Source of the DNA: Heliocidaris tuberculata
Taxonomy: Eukaryota; Echinodermata; Echinoidea; Camarodonta; Echinometridae
DNA: 64,000 bases
Reading direction: 5' to 3'
Assembly (NCBI GenBank): GCA_025618425.1
Contig: CM046838.1
Location: 44,719,302-44,783,301, forward strand
Below are positions 11,132-21,069 of this stretch, piece after piece. Position numbers and translations under genes: made by a program. The notes below the pieces were generated by a model. It did no database searches. It was not told the DNA's origin and worked only from the letters and a program-made list of their open reading frames with translations. Every line of letters starts with the position of its first letter. Within the stretch, counting starts at the first letter, position 1.

Positions 11132-12547
11132 CTATTATCATTTCATTATTAAAATCATTATTTTCATCATCAATTTTTATAACCTTTGATATTTAAGGTA
11201 AAACTTATTAAAGAATTATCGTCAACGTCCGCTTCCTTTTTATAGACCTCTTTTTTTGACAAAAAACGGGGGGGGGGGGAATAAATGTATTGATCCTAAT
11301 GACGTAGCATTTTAGAGACATCTTGTCAACCTCATTTTTTTTTAAATTGAAATTGCCCTTGATTTAATTATTTGAAAGTCTGTGCATTTTCATAAGAGTG
11401 TATTTTAAAACTTTCTACCTGTATAATTATGCTCTTTACGCAATTGAATAACGCCATCCTGCTATACGGATTCATTTCCAGCTCTTCTCGCTGATGGTGG
11501 TAGTAGTATTCACGGGCCGAAGGTTGGATTGAGCATTATGGGCGTGTTCGTCGGGCTTCTCCTAATGGCTGGTCTATTTGTGGGCGTGGCCAGATTACGG
11601 AAGAGGATGCGTGCGCGGAAAAACGATGAGTTATCGACGCTTCGGGACACCGTGGCTTTCTCTCGTCCGTCAGCGCGCGTCAGCGATCTCAAAGGAAACG
11701 GGCAAAAAATAATGGTAAGAACAAATTATGTCACTTTAAGCTTAGTATCATTTCAAGCAGATTTTATTTTTGTACTTAATGAGTAGGATACTGAAAATAA
11801 ACCAGAATGGGATTTGACGGGGGCATGTCATGCCCCTTACGCCTCCTCCTCCATGCATCCGCCAGGTACAGTGCCCCTTATTTCTCCCCCACCCCTCTCT
11901 CTCCGCCCTCTCTTTCGCTCTCCATCTTCCTCATTTTATCTCGCAGCCTTTCAGTCTCTCCCTCTCCCTCTCTCTCTCTCTCTCTAAATTATGTATATAG
12001 CCATAGAAGATAGAAATCTTCTTTGTCATTCTTTAAGTCAAGATTTTCTTTTTCTCTTATTTATTTGCTACTGTAAAATGGTGATTTAAACATCGCCTTT
12101 TGAATTAAAAGTAGTGATTAAAACGATTTCGAGAATAGTAGAGTGCACATCTCCATTCGACTCCACATGGGAGCATTCCAGCTAGACAGCCATTTTGAAA
12201 ATGCTAAATTCAGTCACGGAGTGACATTCATATCTCACTGGAAAATCCATCGAACACCTGGGTGGTGAGAAGCAATGTAGATAAAATGCCTTGCATAACG
12301 ACATAATCTCAATCTCTTCAAATCTCTCTCTTTCCGTTTACAGCAAGATGACGTGTACATGACGCCTATCGCCACCGCCAGCTTAACAAAATCAAGTCGC
12401 AAGCCAACGCCGAAAAAGCCGACCACAACGCATCCGCAAGGAGAAGACGAACACAAATACGAATACATCGACCCATTGCGGTTTCCCGTCATGCGATTCG
12501 CGATTCTCGCCAATGAAAACGAAACGGTTATCCACAGCTATCGGTAA
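17..12547 (+). CDS. Tie-like cell-surface receptor lacking a kinase domain (12 exons, 5' partial)
   Basis: Twelve exons join with compatible phases: 17-154, 540-689, 1216-1347, 1624-1962, 4485-4793, 5623-5696, 6454-6694, 8238-8340, 9557-9698, 10535-10610, 11482-11714 and 12344-12547 (TAA). Every junction seen is GT/AG. They give 712 codons. Domains in order are EGF x3, Ig, FN3 x3, a membrane helix and a 108-residue basic then polar tail. The order EGF-Ig-FN3x3-TM is that of Tie1/TEK receptors, in which two further Ig modules would precede; the 5' exons lie outside the window. No kinase motifs (GxGxxG, HRD, DFG) occur in the tail or in any long frame downstream. The tail has two YxxP motifs (YMTP, YIDP). 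It is probably a type I membrane protein at the cell surface. Ligand and function are unknown; a decoy or adaptor-binding receptor is possible. Confidence 0.82.
540..689 (+). CDS. Exon: EGF-like module 2 of Tie-like receptor
   Basis: Acceptor CAG ends at 539 and donor GTAGTA begins at 690; phase 1 on both sides. It encodes DICPKGYFGPGCLSKCHCENG followed by further paired cysteines, the same spacing as modules 1 and 3. Confidence 0.85.
1216..1347 (+). CDS. Exon: EGF-like module 3 of Tie-like receptor
   Basis: Acceptor TGCAG ends at 1215 and donor GTAGGA begins at 1348; phase 1 on both sides. It encodes GCLPGTFGVGCSQTCPCHDD and four further cysteines. The three adjacent EGF exons match the triple EGF block of Tie receptors. 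Confidence 0.85.
1624..1962 (+). CDS. Exon: Ig-like module of Tie-like receptor
   Basis: Acceptor AAG ends at 1623 and donor GTAAGT begins at 1963; phase 1 on both sides. About 113 residues hold one VNCTI cysteine and a later MLRCVV cysteine about 76 residues apart, as in an Ig fold. A Ser/Thr-rich loop and an NCT glycosylation site lie near the start. Its position between EGF and FN3 modules corresponds to the third Ig domain of Tie receptors. Sequence similarity alone is weak. Confidence 0.75.
2116..2690 (+). repeat. tRNA-derived SINE interrupted by a hAT-type MITE
   Basis: The head GGCGCGGTGGCTCAGTGGG is an A-box-like tRNA start, and AGGTTAAAAACC at 2171-2182 is a decayed B box. The body resumes at 2555 with the motif CTCGGATAGGACTTAAAGC, also present in the SINE at 8.9 kb. 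It ends in a CAAACC/ATCAAA tail. The insertion at 2202-2545 splits it. Confidence 0.7.
2202..2545. mobile_element. hAT-type MITE with 8-9 bp target duplication
   Basis: The ends are inverted: left ACTAGCGTAGCCA, right TGGCTACGCCACTG. The flanks repeat GGTGGTACC (2193-2201 and 2546-2554). An 8-bp duplication and CAGTGGCGTAGCC-like termini fit the hAT superfamily. The interior has poly-T and poly-C runs and no coding capacity. Confidence 0.75.
2831..4523 (+). repeat. 831-bp tandem duplication in the Ig-FN3 intron, including the start of an FN3 exon
   Basis: Copy 1 spans about 2831-3661 and copy 2 about 3662-4523, offset by 831 bp with few mismatches. The right end of copy 1 includes the acceptor and the first 39 nt of the FN3-1 exon (3619-3657, against 4485-4523). 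Copy 2 has a much longer CT microsatellite (about 4086-4136) than copy 1 (about 3258-3270). Confidence 0.92.
4485..4793 (+). CDS. Exon: fibronectin III module 1 of Tie-like receptor
   Basis: Acceptor CTACCAG ends at 4484 and donor GTGATG begins at 4794; phase 1 on both sides. A single exon encodes a whole FN3 fold: SISLRWQPW (B strand Trp), VGYIVLYRQNG (C strand), LNLRPHTWYDVSVAGI (E-F strands) and a C-terminal GEGFPS loop. Confidence 0.85.
4794..5622 (+). other. Intron without visible features
   Basis: AT-rich intron between FN3 exons. I see no repeat or coding signal apart from ordinary homopolymers. Confidence 0.5.
5623..6694 (+). CDS. Two exons: fibronectin III module 2 of Tie-like receptor
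   Basis: Exon 5623-5696 (VPSRPPAAL...ISVAWQ, ends phase 0 before GTCAGT) joins exon 6454-6694 (starts TPDPSII, ends phase 1 before GTAAGC). Together they give the FN3 features ISVAW, VGFNIYYREI and LHVYTKYLVSISLSNEAGEG. The intron splits the domain after the B strand. Confidence 0.82.
6695..8237 (+). other. Intron; AT-rich, with one hairpin
   Basis: It contains the hairpin 7096-7152 (arms AGAGCTAGAAGGG and CCCTTCTGGCTCT) and a stretch at 7440-7610 that shares GTTGCCAATTTA and CTCTTTCTGCTCATG with the MITE at 54.6-55.0 kb. Nothing coding is seen. Confidence 0.5.
8238..10610 (+). CDS. Three exons: fibronectin III module 3 of Tie-like receptor
   Basis: Exons 8238-8340 (PPPPIHLTVEQ, ALISWETP), 9557-9698 (FYELQYKTW, LTANLSYSFK) and 10535-10610 (VRTVNDVGAGEWCD) form one FN3 fold with phases 1/2, 2/0 and 0/1. 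The third intron of the module precedes the membrane exon. Confidence 0.82.
8938..9500 (+). repeat. tRNA-derived SINE, split by a G/C-run MITE
   Basis: The head ATGGCTCAGTGGTAGCGC (A box) and GGTTCGAAACC at 8988-8998 (B box) are clear. The body CTGATAGGACTCAAATCTG is shared with the 2.1-kb SINE. The tail ATCAATCAATCACC at 9487-9500 lies after an insertion at about 9098-9478 with ends AAGGGCGGATTCAGG and CCTGGATCTGCCTATG. Confidence 0.7.
9098..9478. mobile_element. MITE inside the SINE, with GGGGTT repeats
   Basis: Imperfect inverted ends (GGCGGATTCAGGATC against GGATCTGCC) bound a segment with long C and A runs and three GGGGTT units at 9416-9433. No target duplication could be resolved. Confidence 0.45.
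10629..11140 (+). repeat. (ATT/ATC)n microsatellite field in intron
   Basis: Several hundred bases of ATT and ATC triplets, interrupted near 10950-11040. All frames are open and encode Ile/Leu runs, which is a repeat artefact and not a gene. Confidence 0.95.
11482..11714 (+). CDS. Exon: stalk, membrane helix and start of cytoplasmic tail
   Basis: A short Gly/Ser stalk is followed by a 23-residue hydrophobic helix at about 11523-11591 (VGLSIMGVFVGLLLMAGLF and onward). The stop-transfer sequence is RLRKRMRARK. The tail continues with NDELSTLRDTVAFSR. The donor GTAAGA begins at 11715 (phase 0). Confidence 0.88.
12344..12547 (+). CDS. Last exon: cytoplasmic tail with two YxxP motifs and stop
   Basis: The acceptor TTTACAG ends at 12343. 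The exon starts QDDVYMTPI, has a Lys/Pro-rich linker, then HKYEYIDPLRFP, and ends VIHSYR followed by TAA at 12545-12547. The segment YEYIDPLRFP resembles the juxtamembrane YxYIDPxxxP of KIT and PDGFR, which in those receptors leads into the kinase; here it leads to a stop. YMTP and YIDP fit the YxxP consensus for Crk-type SH2 domains, if phosphorylated by another kinase. Confidence 0.8.
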   Translation, partial: QDDVYMTPIATASLTKSSRKPTPKKPTTTHPQGEDEHKYEYIDPLRFPVMRFAILANENETVIHSYR

Positions 12548-12885
12548 TCGATTCGCAGTCGTCTGAATCTCACTTTGTGATCGTACACTTATTGGAACTC
12601 TGAAAGAGACAGATTTGATTTCTACGACTAACTATTACAATGAACTGAATTTCTTTGATACACTGACAATTGTGTACAAGAACGTTGGATAGAGACAACG
12701 TAGCTGCGACTGAATTTTTGTACAATGATTATGAACATTAATACATTTGCAAGATTTGAAAGGCCAACGAAAATTTCATATCAATATTAGTTGAAGTTTT
12801 CTCTCTAATAATTTGAAAAACATATGTATAGCAAACATGGTAAAGAAGGAGCACTGTAGAAATAAACTATTTCCTCCTTGTGGGA
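12548..12885 (+). other. 3' UTR of Tie-like receptor with AATAAA
   Basis: AT-rich sequence after the stop, with a canonical AATAAA at 12861-12866. Cleavage would fall near 12880, just before the SINE head. Confidence 0.6.
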
Positions 12886-13076
12886 ACAGTGTAGTATATA
12901 GGTGAAGGCTCTTGACTCTTATACGAGAGGTCCTGGGTTCGAACCTTGATCAGTGCCTACATCCTTGACAAGGTGTTTTAGCACCCGTTTTCGTCTCTGT
13001 CGACCCAAGTACCCAAATGCGTACTTGGCAATGCCAATGGTAGTAATAGTTGCAGGGACCTAGGGAAGAGCAGTAT
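12885..13076 (+). repeat. tRNA-derived SINE (second family)
   Basis: The tRNA-like head has the B box GGTTCGAACC at 12936-12945 and an upstream GTGTAGTATATAGGTGAAGG. The body (TACCCAAATGCGTACTTGGC) differs from the SINEs at 2.1 and 8.9 kb. Confidence 0.6.
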
Positions 13077-13079
13077 TAA

Positions 13080-13658
13080 AGGGCATTCCAATCTTGAAAA
13101 ACCTTGAAAAACCTTGAAAAATCTTGAAAAAACAGGATGGTGAAAGTTTGAAAGAAATCGGACAAGAAATAAGAAAGTTATGGATGTTTAGATAATGAGA
13201 TCACAAATATCTCCGCGAATCTCAAATTGGCAGTTTGGTGAGTCAATTGTGACATATTGGCTGTCAACTCTCCCGTTTGTCGTACACTGAAATATTAATA
13301 TGCGGTTTTCTCCTAAGCGCCTTTTCCCTCGGGGATAGTACTCAAAATATATTATAAATATCACATTGTTATAGATCCTCATGAAAGAAAAAGTACCTAC
13401 TGAGTAATACATTTTGAAGAAGAAAAAAAAAGACATTTTAGTAAGTTTGTATGTTGGAGCAGTTGGGGGAGTTGTCCGCTACTACACGACAGTGACATTA
13501 CCCATTCGGCCAATTTGAAATTCCCATATAGTGATCACAACTTTCCAAATTCATAACTTGATCATTGCTCGTCGGATTTTGTTCAAACTTTCACAAATCT
13601 GCTTCTCTGATTTTTCTCCTTTCTTTTAAAAAGATTGTGATTAAAGTTGGATTTCCCT
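13080..13658. mobile_element. Foldback MITE (AGGGCATTCCAA family), copy 1
   Basis: Left end AGGGCATTCCAATCTT follows TTAA (13076-13079); right end is AAGTTGGATTTCCCT. The arms share blocks in inverted orientation, including GAAATAAGAAAGTTATGG near the left end. The copy at 38.9-39.5 kb is the same family. Confidence 0.7.
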
Positions 13659-13779
13659 TCATTTTTCTTATAATTCTTGTTTTTCTGTAAGTCGTGCTTT
13701 TAGCTGCGGATTTCCCTTTATTTCTGATGAGGCAACCATGGGAAATAAGATCATTGGAGAGGTTATAGATTTTGTAGAG

Positions 13780-14092
13780 TTATCAGGGGAGGATCCAGGA
13801 TTTTGTTTTTTAAAAAAAGGAAAAAGAATGAGGGGCACAACATTCAGAAAATCTTTTGACAAGGAAAAAAAAAGTCATCACCTCAAATGGTTGGTGGGTT
13901 GGCGCAATTTTAGAGTTGTGACTTAACCCAATGCCTATGGGAACCGAGGAATCCCTGTATTAAGTCTATGGGAATTACAGAATTCAGTAGTCATCGGGTT
14001 AAGTCAATGAGGGTATGCCAATTCTGATTCGAAAGGGAGCGGGGACACAGGCCGGATGTGCCCCCTAAATCCGCCACTGAGAGAGATTACGA
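13780..14092. mobile_element. Probable MITE remnant
   Basis: GGGAGGATCCAGGATTTTG on the left and CTAAATCCGCCACTG on the right form decayed inverted ends of the type seen in the other poly-G MITEs. No target duplication was found. Confidence 0.35.
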
Positions 14093-14409
14093 TACGGGAA
14101 AGTGTTTGGGACAAGAGTAGATGCGAGACTGCTCCTTTGGAGATCATAATACCGTTATGTCCGTATAGGTGATGTGGAGGAGAAGAATAGAGGTTACAGT
14201 TGAACACAGTATTTTGTAAAATAAGTCTATTGTAAATATAATGATATATAACCTACACGCTGCTGGTATGACTTGATTTTCATTAAACCCTTTACCTATT
14301 TTCAATCAATATTGCTAGGGTAAATGCCCCGACGTCTGGAACATGAATGTGGGCAAATGCTCTCCTGCTCAAGCTCCCCAACATCAATAGTCTAGCTAAC
14401 GCGTCAAAC

Positions 14410-14524
14410 CAGTGGCGCAAATCCATTTTGAAATTGTGGGGGGGGGGGGGGGTCACCACATGATTTAACTTTTGTACCTGTCCGAAATGTCTGATTTTTT
14501 TTTTGACAACCTCCCCCCCCCAAA

Positions 14525-14557
<33 letters not shown>

Positions 14558-14836
14558 AAAAAAGGTTATCACATTTTGGGGTCTAGTTTTCCCCCAAATC
14601 ACTCTGACAAAACAAAAAAAAACAAAAAAAAAAAATGTTATCACATTTTTGGGGCTCTAGTTTTCCTCCAAAATTCTCTTACAAGCAAAAAAAAAAGAAA
14701 GAAAAAAAGAAAAAAAAAGAAGGTTATTCAGAGGTGGGGGGGGGGGGGACATTCGCCTATCTTCAAAAAGGTGGGGGGGGGGGGACATGTCCCCATGTCC
14801 CCCCTGAATTTGCACCCATGCGTCAAACTCACCACT
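14410..14836. mobile_element. Poly-G/poly-A MITE
   Basis: CAGTGGCGCAAATCC on the left and a decayed inverted CACCACTG on the right bound an interior of G and A runs, with ACATTTTGGGG and TTTTCCCCC-like segments repeated three times. Confidence 0.45.
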
Positions 14837-14839
14837 GCA

Positions 14840-17080
14840 CAGTGACGAAGATCAATAAAGCCTGTTTCAATTCATGCCTTGGAAGTATCTTTATTGAATG
14901 TCTCATCGAAGTTACTACTCATGAAGTAATGCCTTTGAGATGACACTACTGATACTTTGATTACCAAAGTGATGGTGAAAGGAGAAATGAGCGTTTAGCA
15001 AGAGACAAAACGGAAGAGCAGAGATTGAAAACTGTTAGGCTTCGATTTCCACAGACCATATTCCTCTTGTTCTGCAGCTCCTATCTTTTCGTCCAATTGA
15101 TTTCCTACGCCGCAGATGGCGCTTGACCAAATTGTTTACATGAACCATGCAGTAAGATTAATCACTGTGGTTGAATGTTCTTAAAGTTGAGCTAATTGTA
15201 CAAAGATTGTTAGCCAGCTCGTGATTTACTACCTTGAAAGTCATTGATTTGCAATTTGTTTTATAATGCAAAAAACATCAGTTTCCCTGCCTCGTGCCTG
15301 GCAACTTGTCATTGGACCTGGGGGGGGGGGGGGGGGGGGGGTGTCAAACGTTTCGCTCATAGTTTCAACCTTCCTGTAATATATAATTTGTTCTTCTTTG
15401 TATTTCCTTGTATTTTGACCCAAAAAAAATCAACAACGAAAACAACCCCCCAAAAAACAAAACAACAACAACAACAACAACAAACAAACAAACAAACAAA
15501 CAACAACAACAACAACAACAACAAAAAAACACCCATAATGATAACAAAGTACTTTTATCATTTCCATCTAGTTTATTAAAAATTCAAAATATCGTCCATA
15601 TCGTTAACATTTATCGGTTCGGGTTTTTTTTATATCAGATCTAACAAGTGCTATAACAACAAAGTGGGAGCCTTTTCCTATTTCACTTTTGGGCAATTCC
15701 AATGCATTGGCTGTTGTTGTTGTCGCTTTTGTTGTTGTTACTTTTTTGTACATTTTTTCCCCCTTCTAATTGTGTCCCATCACTGTTCATAGATGTAATC
15801 GTTTGATATTCCTCTTCCTGGAAATTAAAGAAATAAAATATAACAAAAAGTGCACATCATAAACATTCTACTAAGAGCCAGAAGGGAGTTAACGCTCTAT
15901 TAATGCCCTTCTAGCTCTTTGGAGATTCAGTTGATAAATCTTATCGTCGAACCCTTTCTTCGATTTTCCAAATTAAAAGGCTGTAACAGACAGCTATAAA
16001 TCTTAAAGAAATTTTCAACTAATTTCTGTAAATACATAGTTGCTACGTCCGTCAAAAACAGTTGCATTCATTAATTCACCTTTGTTGTAAAAAACATTTA
16101 ACACTCAAATAAAGAAGAACATAAATAACCCAGGACCGAGGTTTACAGATAAAAGTATAAGTTCCTCAGGAACTTATACTTTACATAGCTAGAGTACAGT
16201 ACATGAAAATAGAAAACACAAAAAACAAAACAAAAACAAATATAGGTGTGGATTCAGTATACGTGCAATATGTTTCAAATATGTCAAATGAATTACTTAG
16301 GCATGACCCAGAGCTCTATACCGATAAGAGATAAGTATGGACGTAGTTGCAATTATTGAAAGTGATATGATACACATAACTACAAATAAATGTAATTCAT
16401 AAGTTATTTTGGGCACTGTGTCAAAGCATTATGTGTCGACATCGAGTTTACAACAAAATGTCATTACGGTAGAGTACCCCCCCCCCCCCCAGAATCCGCA
16501 TATTGTTTATGTAGTGCTATAGCAAATTTGATAATCTGGTTAGTTTGGTAGATATGGCATAAATTATTATTCAAACCCAAAGCAAAAATAAAAAAAATAA
16601 AAAATAAAAAATAAAAAATCATTTAATAATTTAATCATTTAATCATTCCGAAAAAAAAGAAATCATTTAATTATTCCAACTTTCAGAGGGCCAAAACTAG
16701 ATTTGTGATGTCATATGGTGTAAATCTGTATATTTCAGTATCATATTTCATAAGGTAATATTTGAAAATAATGTTCTTTCACGTTGGAATTAGTATACCA
16801 AAGGTTAGGACCCAAAGGAGAAAGAAATTGAGGGCTCGGTATTTTGGAATAATTTGACACATTCGGTGATTGTTTTTACTACTGTCTAACCGTTAATTTC
16901 GTCATATAACATAAAAAAACAGAGAAGAGGTAGGGAGAGAGAGAGGGGGGGGGGGGGGAGGGGAGAAAGAGAGAAAAGAGGAAATAGAGAGAAAGAGAGA
17001 CATGGAGAAGGTTTAAAGAGGACAAATTTTGACCAAAAAAAACGTAATTAAAAGAAGAAAATCAAAGAGGAGAATCATCT
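14840..17080 (+). other. Intergenic; simple repeats and small hairpins only
   Basis: It contains CAA runs at 15460-15525, a hairpin at 15874-15918 and a 31-nt palindrome at 16152-16182. I see no coding signal. Confidence 0.5.
16152..16182. repeat. 31-nt near-perfect palindrome
   Basis: Arms AAAGTATAAGTTCCT and AGGAACTTATACTTT flank a single C. It could form a cruciform or hairpin; no element boundary is visible around it. Confidence 0.9.
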
Positions 17081-17084
17081 TCAC

Positions 17085-17700
17085 TATCATCATTGTCGTC
17101 AGACTGTCAAACTTATATTCATCTTTTATCATCATACCAATACCACTAATATCATAGTCATCATTTTCATCATCATCATCATCAGTATCATTAGCATCAT
17201 TTTCATCATAATCATTATAATTATCATCATCATCATTAACCATCACTGATCATCATCATCATCATCATCTTCATTATCATCATTACAATCACCATCGTCA
17301 TCTTCATCATCATCATCACTATCATCACATCACCATCATCATCATCATCATCATCATCATCAGCTTCATCATCATCAACATCAGCGTCAGCATAGATCTT
17401 CGTTATCATTGTCGTCATCATCATATTCATTGTAGTCGTCATATGCATAACAGCTTCATATTTCATGATCATCATCCTTATCATCTCTTATCACGAGCCT
17501 TTACCTTTTCCTTATCACCCTAATCATCATCTTCAACATTGTTCAACATCATGTCGTCATTCGCTTCATTTTATATCTTAATCACTGGCATTCTTATTTT
17601 GTCATCACTATCACCTCATCATCTCCATTATGATCCTCTTCCTCATCACAAAAACCACCATCATCACCACAGCCGCCGTTTTCACCATTATCACCACTCT
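17085..17700 (+). repeat. (ATC)n microsatellite field
   Basis: TCATCA-rich tract with interruptions. Frames on both strands are open but low in complexity (Asp or Met/Ile runs). Confidence 0.93.
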
Positions 17701-18061
17701 TACCCGAACCCTAATGTAACACTCTTTTGCTGATGACAGATAAGTAGGAACAATCTTCTCCAAAATCATTACCGTCATGTAGTCATAATCACGAATATCC
17801 AGCATCTTGAAATGATGTATATCTTTATTATTCAAGTTCAAGAAAGGGTAACAAATACATGACCATGCCCACTGTCGCATTCTAGAAGGTGTTATAATTA
17901 TCTCAAAAGCCCTTTACACACGAAGTGTCACTTGTTGACGCATGATTACATCAAAGACTGGCGTGGTCTTTGACGACGCGCCGTGTGAATGTGACATTTC
18001 ACAAAAAAGTAATTGAAAACATTGCATTGCAGTACCAGGGCCATTCTCTGTAAAGTGAAAC

Positions 18062-18231
18062 AAATGAACGATACGATTACATTTTCATGATCAAACAAAG
18101 AGTAGAAGTTGTCACTTTACTTTGTTACTTTACTGTAAAGTGACAACTTCTACTCTTTGTTTGATCATGAAAATGAACGATACGATTACATTTTCATGAT
18201 CAAACAAAGAGTAGAAGTTGTCACTTTACAG
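18062..18231. repeat. Direct-inverted-direct triplication of a ~59-bp segment
   Basis: Copy 1 spans 18062-18120, an inverted copy of its right part spans about 18135-18173, and copy 3 spans 18171-18229. The related locus at 56.75 kb has a single copy. Confidence 0.92.
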
Positions 18232-18639
18232 TAATTTATATGTACACAAAATTAACAGATGGTTTAGGATTACATGAAATACGTCATCATACCCTGTACA
18301 GTTTATGGGGTAGCTTAGAGTGATTATTCACAAGGAAATATAACACTCACAGTAATGAAAATATCATAATTCTTTAACAAAATGAGGAAACACAAATCAT
18401 TTTCGTTTCTGGGTTGATTTCTTTTATCTGTTTTTTTTTATTACAGAAGTACAATATTTTATACGGCATAAAGAGGTTGGCTGTTGGCGCTACATAAATC
18501 AGTGGACTACTTTCAACCAGGTTCAACTTAATCGACCTTTATCGATAAAGGATAATGGTTTCAAACTTTGAGGATCACTGTAAGCGTAATCAAACTTATG
18601 ATTTAAAGTTTTGTGCAAACCAGTGATTTATATGCAAGC

Positions 18640-19049
18640 AAAAGGTTACAGGTTATCTCGCACATACGGACCAGCTCTTTCATAATAATAAAGTTCTCAA
18701 AGTGTCTGACTTATACGTTTATAATCTGGGTAAATTTATGTTCCAACTAATCAATAATGAACTTCCAAATGCTCTCTCAGACCTTTTCACAACTAACAAT
18801 ACACTCCACAACTACCCAACAAGACAATCAAACTTTTTCCATCTTCCCCGCACGAGAACGCTCTTAGCGCACAAAACATTCGTCTTTACAGGTCCCAAAT
18901 TTTGGAACAGTCTCGATCCAAACCTTAAGGAAATAGAGAGACTGCACCGTTTTAAAAAAGAACTGAAATCTCTTTTGCTAAAACCATATACTAAAATGCT
19001 GCATGGTTGCTGATCTCGATCTGCACTTCGCTTCTCTCTTCTCTTTTCT

Positions 19050-19084
<35 letters not shown>

Positions 19085-19440
19085 TCCACTCTCTATAATT
19101 AGTTAATCCTTTTATGTTCTTTTCTGTTTCCATCCGCTGATTTCCGTCCTCTCTTTGGTTCTTCTCATCTTAATATCATAATTCTACTTTCCAGCTCCTT
19201 TTCTTTGTTAAATGGGGACCTAACTCGACAAGCCTCGCTTTTAATAGGTTCCCCCACAAGTGTATATACTGTATGCGTTTATTACCTCTACTGGAAGATG
19301 ATTATTATATTGAGCTGTTATTATATTATATGTATTATCCTTTGTATTATGCCATTTGATTTATATACTTATATTTTGCTTCCTCATGTACAAATGTAAA
19401 ACGATCCTGGAAACAAATAAAAATCAAATCAAATCAAAAA
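18640..19440 (+). pseudogene. 5'-truncated LINE: C-terminal reverse-transcriptase ORF and 3' UTR
   Basis: The frame up to the stop at 19011-19013 includes NYPTRQSNFFHLPRTRT and GPKFWNSL, the typical C-terminus of CR1/L2-like non-LTR retrotransposon polyproteins. A CT tract and AT-rich 3' UTR follow, ending in ATCAA repeats at about 19420-19440. Only the last part of the element is present, which is usual for 5'-truncated LINE insertions. Confidence 0.75.
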
Positions 19441-20064
19441 TAAAAAGAGCGTCTAGGATTACATTAAGTAGGTCATCATACCCTGAACAGTTTATGGGAG
19501 TAGCTTAATAAGTGATTATTCACAAGGAAATACAACATTCAAAATTCTATTAAAAAAAAAAAAGCAAAACACATTATGATGAAGCGCAGTTCAATTTTTC
19601 CTTTCCTCTGTGTAGAAATTTCACGTTCTCACATAATCAATATGAAATCGCACAGTACCAAGGGGGTTTTCTCGTTTTAAAATTCTACCCCCCCCCCCCC
19701 CACCAGTATCAATCCTGACCATGACTTGTATTACAACATATTGTGTACAGAAGAAGTAGGGAATATATTATCCTTTCTAATGATACCAAACGTTCCTACT
19801 TTTCTCAATTTCACGTAATGAAGATTACTGAAAAAATTAGAATGAGTTTCCTTTTAGCACTTTACTTTTCTGTTCCTCAATTGTTTATTATTGTTTGGTG
19901 ATCCTGCACAAAATTGGCAATTTTCTATAGAAAAAAAAGCCTATGCAATAGTTCTTATATATCCATAATGCTTGATTTGTGGGCTAAACACTGATATTAA
20001 TCGACCACCATATTCAGATTTCTTGGTGTAGCAATGTGAGATTGAAAATATATTGTCTGCTTGT

Positions 20065-20067
<3 letters not shown>

Positions 20068-20116
<49 letters not shown>
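20068..20116. repeat. (AT)n microsatellite
   Basis: Uninterrupted TA dinucleotides. Confidence 0.95.
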
Positions 20117-20121
<5 letters not shown>

Positions 20122-21069
20122 GATAAGGATGAGATATAGGACATGCATACAATATAGGAAAATAGTGAAAGAGGAGAAAAAAAAATCAATTCAAAATCAA
20201 CCATTCCTCAATTTTCTCACCACAAAATAAAAGAAAGTTTTAGCATTCGTCCTGTGACGCTTGGGCGATAGGAACACTGAAGCTTGGCTATACATGAAAA
20301 TGAATATAGTCTTCATCAACCTCCCTCCTGAAATCTCCGTGAATGTATCGAAATATCTTGTTTTCAATAGTTGAAAATGATAAGATAATGAGGAAATAAG
20401 GCCGGAGTTGTTACTTTTGTGATTTATAGGCCAGTAAGATTACCAGATCGTTTAGGATTACACCACACGTCATCATAACCTTAGCAGTTAATATAATAGC
20501 ACTATAATTGGAAATTCACAAAGAAATGTAACACTCGCATTAACACTAGAAAAAAAATATGTTGAATAACATTTTAATATTTTTCTTTCATCTTATAGGA
20601 AACAAAAATTAGACTTCAAGATCTCAAATATGAAAGTTATTATCACCATCACTATAGTTATTATAAACGTATATAACGTATTTAAGACATGACAGATGTT
20701 TTAACTGTAATCACAGCTTTAAAGCTCATGTACAGTATTGGTAGCAAAAAGGAAATTGGAAAGAAACGTGTTAAATATAGTGTCATATTATTCTCCTTAT
20801 ATCAAAAGCTGTCTGTAATAGATCACTTGGTATTCCATCTATGATTTTTGGTGAATTTCAGTGTAAATATCTGTAAGGAATGCTTGATCACTGCCATTAT
20901 GCTAGGACCCTTCCACCCCGACGGCTCCCCGCACAGCAATCTTGGGGCTTCGCATAGAGATAGCGTGTGTGCACTGTGTGTAGCTACTCATCATTGGTTT
21001 TACACGTGTGTGTACAGTGGAAATCATAAGTTGCCTATATCTAATGGTCGCTATTTATAATTACCTGAC

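Larger units (their letters stand above)
18230..20720. repeat. Conserved non-coding blocks shared with 56.79-57.58 kb
   Basis: Block a (18240-18360, again near 19445-19560) matches 56795-56910. Block b (20430-20560) matches 57335-57450. Block c (20595-20720) matches 57470-57575. The order is the same in both places and a lectin leader exon follows each set. I see no coding potential; they may be intronic or regulatory sequence of a duplicated lectin locus. Confidence 0.7.

Noticed and set aside
10544..11189. Open frames of Ile/Leu runs
   Set aside because: ATT/ATC microsatellite in an intron.
14472..14943. Lys- and Gly-rich frames
   Set aside because: Poly-A and poly-G runs of a MITE.
12548..18000. 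Kinase exons downstream of the receptor gene
   Set aside because: I searched by eye for glycine-loop, HRD and DFG motifs in frames and saw none; the region is repeats.
20848..21060. Possible terminal lectin exon in block d
   Set aside because: Reading frames are not conserved across the three copies of the block and no closing cysteine motif is maintained.
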